Source: Siphonodentalium dalli (lineage: Eukaryota > Mollusca > Scaphopoda > Gadilida > Siphonodentaliidae). From it: DNA of 64,000 nucleotides. Below are positions 45,520 to 54,500 of the stretch, piece after piece. Each line of letters opens with the position of its first letter. The stretch's first letter is position 1. The notes under the pieces were generated by a model. That model saw only the letters and a list, made by a program, of their open reading frames with translations. It did no database searches and was not told where the DNA came from. The position numbers and the translations under genes are program-made. The stretch lies in assembly GCA_032622095.1 (NCBI GenBank), contig CP136065.1, positions 63,967,094 to 64,031,093 on the forward strand. The letters run 5' to 3'.

Positions 45520-48500
45520 GTATGTATATATATTATTACTGTATAAGCGAGATCACCGAGTCACTGCCATTTTGGATCCACCCAATCCCCGTTTCGCGCA
45601 TTTCGTGCTGGAGTAGCATTCCATATATGGAGCTTTTGAATATTCATGATTCCATATATGGAATTCACGAATATTCAATACTCCATATATGGAATGCTAC
45701 TCCAGAACTTTGACCTTTTGCACTTAAACCGCAGAATGGTGGCTGGATGAATCTAATATGGTACATGTAGCGACTCAGTGATCTCGCTTATTACCTATTG
45801 TTGTCATTGCTGTGATTGGTGTGTTGAATTTGTTATGCTTCGTGCACATACCTGTACTGGTCATAATATTATACGGAAATGTAGACAGATTATTGTGACA
45901 AGAAGCTCTTTCCGTTGCTTAGTATGCCACAGTCTAAGTTAACTAAAGACCCACATATAGTGGGTCTGATTACCTGTCTGTCAAAGACTTTCTTTTTTCC
46001 CGAACTGTGGGATTCCACATCAATATATTGCCAAGCAGAAATCACCATTTAGTCTTTAGAGCTCCAAGATGAAGTGCCCAATCGAAACGATTAATGTCAA
46101 GAGATGTGGCGTTGGGGGATTTCTGCACGCTTCCAGGAAAGGGTATTTCGACGCGACTACGATAGACTCAGTATCACTGTGAGTGTATGTTTACACAGAC
46201 TGATTATGTCCACAAACTTATAAACGAGAAAAAAAAATAGCCGTCTATATACCAGATATGATGGCGTCCAGCATGGCCGTCGTTTTTCCTTGATAGACAC
46301 TGAGTAAGTTTTACCTAATCTTTTTGGTGGAATATCATGCGGAATGTACACACAAAGTGCATATTTTGGGATGCTATATTATTCTACACTGATGTAAAGT
46401 TGCTACTCGATTTCAACCGAGATGGCTGCCAATATGGCTGCGAAAATGGAAATAACCGTGATAGAGAGTCGCATTGTTAAAACTTTGCTGATTTCGATAA
46501 ATTATTGAGAACTGTTTCATCTTTTGTTCAAGTCAAAGTGTATATATACTCCATTTAGTAATTTTACTTTATGCGTGATATTGACTATCAATGGTTGATT
46601 GATTGTTCTCTATTCCGTTTATACTTAACAGGCATACAGAAAAAGGCAAAGCTTCTGTTTCTGGGATTGGACAACGCCGGGAAATCGACTCTTATGGATA
46701 TGCTAAAAACCAATAGAATGGTTCAACACCCACCGACTCTGTACCCAAGTAAGTTCACAGCTATGTCACGCGGCTTTCTATAACATTAAGTTATTTATAA
46801 AAAAAATTGACACACCCCTCCCTTTATAACATTAGTATAAAAGTGTCATAAGTATATACCATCGGTGAGTGGCTATAGTACCACATAAGACCGATTTTCA
46901 AAAGACAAACAAACAAATTATATTTAATATAGCTGCTCAATAATCAAATATTTCAGCAACCGGCCGTCCTCGGATAATGAATTAACTTCGTAATATGTAG
47001 CCGGAAGTGTTTTTTATAATATATTAAATGCCGATATAAAGGCCCATTTAATTTTCGAGTTACCGATTATTTATTATAGTGCCTTGATATACGGGTTTAG
47101 TAACAACATATGACATAAAATATGATTAAAATACTATAATTCATCACCATTTGGAACGATACGTGTCCCAGAAGGTGCCCATAGAGTAATAGAACATAAC
47201 TGAAATCATAGAAACATTTCTCCCGTTTTGCTCCCAGAATGCAACATAATTCAAACTAAACTATAGTCATTCCCCTTCCATTGAAAATAAAAGACAGCAG
47301 AAACTTAAGCGCAGAAAACACGTCGGTACCCAAAAAAACCCCAACATGCTCACAGTTTATTACACGGGATAAGTTGATAATACAATGATTTGGAGCTTCC
47401 TCTTTCAAATGGTATATAATATGGAATTTATCTTATTTATCACATACTTAACCCACAAAACCAGCTTCATAATTATTGGTAAGACACACGTGTAATATTA
47501 GCGCGTGCGATGACGTCACGCCATTATTTAAATGACTTGCGATTGCTGAAGTTTATGGTTGTTGTTTTCGATGAAAAATTAGCGTTGCTTCGCGTTTATT
47601 TGATCATGTGATAAAAGGTATCTCAAACTCGTTCTAGTTTATACGTAATTTATCAACCTCGTCCGTTCAATTCTATTTGAGCCTCGGTAAACCTCGGCTC
47701 AAATCGAATTTAGTGAACTCGGTTGATAAATTCCGTATAAAATAGAAACTCATATGAGATCCTTTAACCCTTTGAGTGCCAGGTCGATTTTTTTATCAAC
47801 CCATATACCCTGTGCCAATGCATTCTCTTATATATGCGAGTCGACCATAGGTCGCCTCGCATATATAAGAGAATACATTGACCTAATTTTTTATTTTTTT
47901 ATTTTTTTTATTTTTTACAATTTTAATAATTTATTCTTATATTCTTTAACAGACTTATTTTGTAGGTTTAGGGCCGATGAGATCGGCCCCTGGCACTCAA
48001 AGGGCTATATAATGTGATATGGGGTTCGAAAATTAATTGGGCCTTTAACTGCACCGCACCTCTGATTATCGAACCACCCAGAAGATTCCAAAAACAAATT
48101 ATATGTTTAAAGAAAGCTGTCTCTCAATATGCCTATGTAACTTTGCTTTCGTAGCTGCCGTGACGCGTTTTATAGAAAAGTTGTATTTACATGATTATGA
48201 CAAGATTGGCCAAACAGGCAGACAATAAGTCCAATAAATTCAATTGCGCATGTTTGCACCTCTCACTTGGTAGATCACACCTTCCACCTGGCAACTCCCA
48301 TCTGGTACCTCATACATCCCAACTGTTGGAAGTTTCCAATCTAACACCCATATGGCTGGAAATTTGGAACTGATTGTCATTATAGTTAAAATATGTGACC
48401 AAAATTAGGAAAATGTTCGATTTTTTGGTCTAAAAACACATTTTACACTAAATACTGGTTGGAATATCAAACAAGTTAAATCTAGTTTTTGTCTGAAATT

Positions 48501-51500
48501 TCCAACTAATGCTGTGTCAGGTATGTTGAACATTTTGGCCAAATTAGGGATAGGACACCCCAACCTCCGTCACGTCCCTTTTCAACGGTATATAGTCACA
48601 TCAGAAATACACACACGACTCACATTACATACCTGAACATAATCGTCGCATCAGCTGGTCGCATCGTATTAAATTGAAATCAATTCACTCCCAGCGGAAT
48701 CATTCACAAGTCTGGACAGCATACTATGCTGGGATTAATAATTCACTATGTATAGCCTTCATCCCCCCTGGCCTATAACAAAAACATGTATATAATCGTC
48801 TTCGGTTTTGTTTATATTGGCAGCTGGAAAATCAAACCACGTGTTAGATCATTCCATGAATCTCTACTCTGGGTAACGTGTCACATGACTTTAGTTTGAC
48901 TTAGCCTTTTAGCCATGCAGAATTGCGTCATATTTGTTGATATATATTCATGCCATAGAGTAGTTATGGTTAGTTGAGTATAGAAGAAGTTATGACCAAG
49001 GAATCATTTGGTTCTTTGTGGATATCATGCTGAACCTAATCGTCCAAGGAACCCAATGCTTTAACACTTTCTATATTAAATGGAGTACCCCATCAGTTAT
49101 GAGTATTTAGTATAGAAAGGGTTATACAGTGACTGGTTCTTATTCCATAAAGAACCAAGTTCGATTCCAGAGCGTATCCTTATTCAGAACCAAACGAAGA
49201 ACCAACTCAACCAGCACAGGTGTGACGAAGAAAAAATTTCTAAATTCGAAAGCGACCCACTCCCACGATCATTGACAGCATATGCTGGGATTAATATTTC
49301 ACAACATGTTGCCTCCATCCCCCGTTCCCAAAAAGAAAACATATATATAATCGTGTTAGGTTTTGATTTTTCAACTAAGTGCCATTGACTATATCGAAAT
49401 TTATAGAGAATAATCCACGGGCACACAAGGTCCCCACTCAGGGTACATTAAGCTGAAAATTCTGTACATGTGGACTTACTCTGTTGAGAGTTCAGGAAAA
49501 AGCAAGCTTTCAACCTATAGGGATTCAACAAAGACCATAATATGCTTATTCCAAGCGGAGGCCAAGCTTTGTGACGTTTTATAATGCTAGAAGCAACGCT
49601 ATAGCTGGTATTTGATTGCTTCCAGTTTGCGTTCCTTTTCTATTAAGTATAACTAAAGGAGTACAGTACACTAAATCCGGCCATTTATGGGGCCAACTCC
49701 TTTATATATGCAACAAATGAATGAATTTGAGCCACGGATAAGTGCAAAATACACTCATGTGCTCTATATATGGACGATGAAAACAAGATCGTATAAATTG
49801 TAATGAAAGTTTATGACTCGAGTCTAAAACTCATTTTCATTATAATTACCATGTTGTTTGCATCGTTCATAGTGCACATGAATGAATTTAGCACTAATCC
49901 ATGGATCAAATTGATTCATTTGTTGCATATATTCTGTTGAGTGTAACAGGAAATGGCCCCATAAATTTGCCGGATTTAGTATAGAGTACCCCTTTAAGTT
50001 TCAAACTATTTTATTCCGATTTGACGTGTGTCAGAAAAATAGGAAATAAACGCTGTATAAATGGAGTGAAATCAGGTTTCCACCAACGAAAATCATACCG
50101 TTAATTAAAGTGAGCGTCGCGTTGAAGTCATGTATCTTTTATCATAAAATAAATTGATCCATGCATTAGGCTTTATTGAAATTTATGTGTGGTATATATA
50201 ATGACACAGTCTTTACTGTCAGAGTATATTAGTATTATGATTCTTATGAATGGGTCAATACACTATGCGCATTTGGGTCGACAAAATCAAACTCAAAGCG
50301 TGGGTGCAAATAGACTTTTCACATGCAGTTGACTACGTGGAATGAGTACTAGTAATCTCCCCATTCACCCACTCGTCCCAGCAATTAGACCAACACACGC
50401 AGAGTCATTCAGGCACACTGCCAAATCTGATCATGGTGAATAACCACCACGTTTCAGCCTATATGTTTTACCACGATGTTATCCGTTAAGAACTTCGAAG
50501 TAGACAGGCAGATACCTTCTCCCAAACTAAGATCCTGTAACGACGTGCATGTCTGATGACTGCAGTTTGATTTACCATTTTGACCCGATTAAAGATATAT
50601 AATCCGAATTAACGCTCCTCTGAATTACCATTTCTTTGGCTTCGGGGGTAACACATAGTTTATTCGAGTTGAGGAACCCACCCATCATAGCTCAGAGTTA
50701 TCAGATATCGATTTTTGAAATCTGTTATTTGTCATCAACTGGCATATTTGGCGGCCTAGCAAATATTAGATGAGCCGACCGACATACTCTCCATACCAAA
50801 TTTCGTTGAACAAAATGTTGATATACACGTTTTGGAAACATTTCTACTAGAGTTGACAGTGGTTAGCATTATTTTTTTGTAATTAATCGATTCTGATAAC
50901 TTTTGAAGAAATGCTGTTGTTGTTGGAATCTGATGATACGGGGGACCATCGAATCGGATTGTGTACCTTTAAAGTCCTCTTAGTTAATTATTCATGGCAT
51001 GAGTCGAGCTATTGTTATTTGCGTAGGAGGAAGTTGGAAATATAGACTTTAAAACCTTCCTTGTAAGGCCACGATAAAATGTCTGAGACTTTCAGAGAAG
51101 CAGTATATAGGTATATTTATACTATACGGGAGATCGATGCCCTTGTTACGAAGGTCGGTAGTGTTTTATAAGTAACAAAATGGCCCGCGTACACCCGTCC
51201 TAACCAAGGATCTATCTACGTCATACGCCGTATAGGCATGTCGCCAAATGTGCCGGTCTGCCATTTGTGTTCCCGTACGCTTACGAAATGTACTTGTAAT
51301 TATTATGAATATTTCAAAAGAAGGCACCATTAACTCACGGCTTGATCGAATACTATATATAAATATGCATCCAGGGTTAAAGCCAGCATGACGACAATAC
51401 ACCATATGATGCAACGCAGTAGTGCGGGTGGATATCTCAGTTGGTTACCGGGCCGACCTCTGAGCTACACTTTTGACATGGGCGGTTGTTCGAATCCGAC

Positions 51501-54500
51501 ATCGTATCCTAACTATCGTTCGGCCTTTTTGTCGCCATCTGCATTCCCAGTACCACGAGCATCACGAATCGATCATTGATACCATGCAGGATCAATTAAA
51601 AATCTGGAAAATTATTTCAGGAGCAAACGAATCTCAGACACTTCGAAAACGTACTGGATAAATTATGTTCCTCCCCTCCTGTCATAGTGTCATGCCCAGT
51701 AACGAAACTGTTAGAGAACCCTACCGTCGCGATTAAGTTACGGTAAATGGCAAACTGTTTAAAAAAAAATCCATTTCAAACTATTAATTTGAAGGAAAAT
51801 TTCATTATAATTTATAATAAGTTTTAAGCTGTAGTACTATAACAACACCTGTTTACTCTCATAATATGATAGATATGTTCTAATTATGTATAAAAAAAAG
51901 TGGTTTAAAAACCAAGATTTTTGAACTAAGGCGGTCATTTGAGAGGTTGACAAGAAATATTTGCAAAAAAACGCATATTATCTAGCTTAGGAATACAACT
52001 AGGTTCTATATACTGTCTGCTATCTGAAATCATGAACGACTGTCTGTGAGAAAGTAAATAAAATATTTCTCATTGCATATTTTAGTTTTTTTGATAGCCA
52101 TTTTCAGAACTATTTGTTTTAGGAATAATCACCATAAAACAACATAATATCTGAACAGATGAATCAGGATTGAATGTCTATGTCTGCCAGATTATTTCAA
52201 ACGTGGTTGAATAATATACATGCATTTATTTATGATTTTTTTTATTTATTTTGGTTCTTCTCGCGATAAAAAAAATAGTTGTGCAAATGGCTACCAAAAA
52301 ACTAAAATATGCAATGAAACTGCGAAAACTTGAAAACGTAGTAATCTGACCCTGTTTGTCATGGTCGACTATATATGCTGTATACATATTCGAGCTCAGT
52401 CAATTATTCCTGGGCCTATAGAAACCACATATAAAATTCAATTTACTTAAAATTGTGTATAAATAAACTGGCTTTCCGTTTGACTTTTTCTCTCTTTCTC
52501 CTCAAACAAATTGCCATCCTTGATCTTTGTCTCTTCCATGCAGGATCGGAACAGCTGCAGCTTGGAAACCTCACGCTTATCGCGTATGACATCGGTGGCC
52601 ACTACCAAGGTATATATCTTAAAGACGTCCTGTCCGATTCGACACAATAAAACCACAATATGTATACGTGTAATATACCAGCAACAGTTAGATCGCGGAA
52701 TCATGAGACCCAGTATAGAACGTTTTGAATGGCCGTATTTCAAAAGAGGAAGTTTTATTACGTTTTGAAATTTTATCAGCCAATTTTCCAGCAAATATAG
52801 TTTGTGAAACCCATTAAACGGTGGTGGACCCTATACTAATCCTGTTTAAATCAACATAGATATATACAGAGTGAATGCTGGAAGCCAGAGTGACCGGGTG
52901 TTTCTCAAAGTGCACCTTATATATAGTGTACACTCTTAAAACTCGAGGGACAAATTGTTCCCCTTGAGAGGTATTATTTGCATCATTTCACCAGCTCCCT
53001 GTGCAAAATATATTTGCTCTTCAAGTTAGTCTGAAAACCATAGATTTATTAAATTAATCCACTTAATTTTATGTTGTATATTGGCATTGGTTTCTAAAAT
53101 GCTAATGTACTTCAATATAATAATAACATTGTGGCGGAAGTGAACATTTCGTGTAGGAGTTTCGGGACAGCAACACGTCACTATAAAGTTCCCACTGTTT
53201 AAAGGTACTCAGTCCGATCAGACCCTCATAAATTACTATTTCTTTGGCTTCGGAGGTACAAAATATTTGATTCGAGTCGAGGAACCTACGTACCCATCAA
53301 CGTCAGAGTGATCAGATATAAATTTTTGAAGTTTTGTTATTTCTATTGTTTGTGGCCCAGAAACACGCCGTCAAAAGGATGGTCTCGGTCAAAATTGCGT
53401 TATTATTACCACTTGATTTTAGAGTTATCCATCTTCGTCCGTTTGAATAAGTATTTCTGGGGCAATTATTAGTACACATCTCGAGAAATAACAAACTTCA
53501 AAAATCAATATATGATCACTCTGAGCTTTGATGGTGGGTTCCTCGACTCAAATCAAAATGTTTTTCACCCCTGAAGCCAAAGAAATAGTAATTTAGGGGT
53601 GCTTAGTCGGATTGAGTACCTTTAACGATATGTCCAACTCAAATGCATCAAATGTAGTAACACAGTTTAACCCTTCCATGACTGGGGCTTCCTGAATTTT
53701 AGCAAAAACCCCTGTGCCAATGCATTATCATATATATTCGAGTCTCCCTTCGGGAGCCTCGCATATATATACAAGAATGCATTGGTCTAACATTATTTAC
53801 CTTGACCTTGTTAGCCAGTGCATTCACTTATATATGCGAGGTTCCATGTAGGAGACTCGCATATATAAGCACAGGTCTTTAATGCTGCACCAGCGCAGCT
53901 CCCGCCATTAAGGGGTTAAACATTAAAGGCGTCATGCCGAATCACAAACTGTATAAATCGCGAAATTTTGTGATTCGACGAGATTGGTACACCCTACATA
54001 CCTCATCCCTCATCCGAACATCACCAAACTCCACGTTGATCTTCGGGGTGACCTCTAGATGGGAGACTCCTATTTTGACCGAAATTTGTTGAAAAACACG
54101 GCTGCCAGTGACCATCTTGGAATTTACTCTTTATATGAATAAATCCTTCGGCACACCCTACAGGCCATATCCCATCGTCACCAAACTTCATATGGGTCTT
54201 CGGAGTGAACGCTAGATGGGAGCCTCCTCTTTTGACCGAAATTTGTTAAAAAGTTAACTTGGATTTCAAATTTGAATCCATCGGCACACCCCGCAACCCG
54301 CATTTATTGGAGAATTGATTTGAAAATTTACAATCCTGTTTAGAATCACCTCTAGATGGGAGCTATCAAATTTGAAGATTTTTCGATGATCTTGGATTTT
54401 ACTCTTTGCAAGACTAAATCCTTTGATATCATACCCACTTCACTCATCTAATGATGGTGTGCCTCTAGATGGGAGCCTCATATTTTGACCGAAATTTGTT

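Larger units (their letters stand above)
47038..48046. mobile_element. MITE family 6 copy with nested insertions
   Basis: Left end AAAGGCCCATTTAATTTTCG, right end TCGAAAATTAATTGGGCCTTT. The first 380 bases match 59186-59623, then the copy is interrupted by a fold-back (47616-47766) and the chimeric TTAA-type MITE before the right terminus returns. It lies in intron 2 of gene 2. Confidence 0.7.

Noticed and set aside
51423-51500. Functional tRNA gene
   Set aside because: A- and B-box-like words are present but the acceptor and anticodon stems do not pair convincingly; better explained as a tRNA-derived SINE.
52447-52794. 115-codon minus-strand open frame
   Set aside because: It is antisense to SAR1-like exon 3 and an adjacent repeat; the real coding strand is plus.
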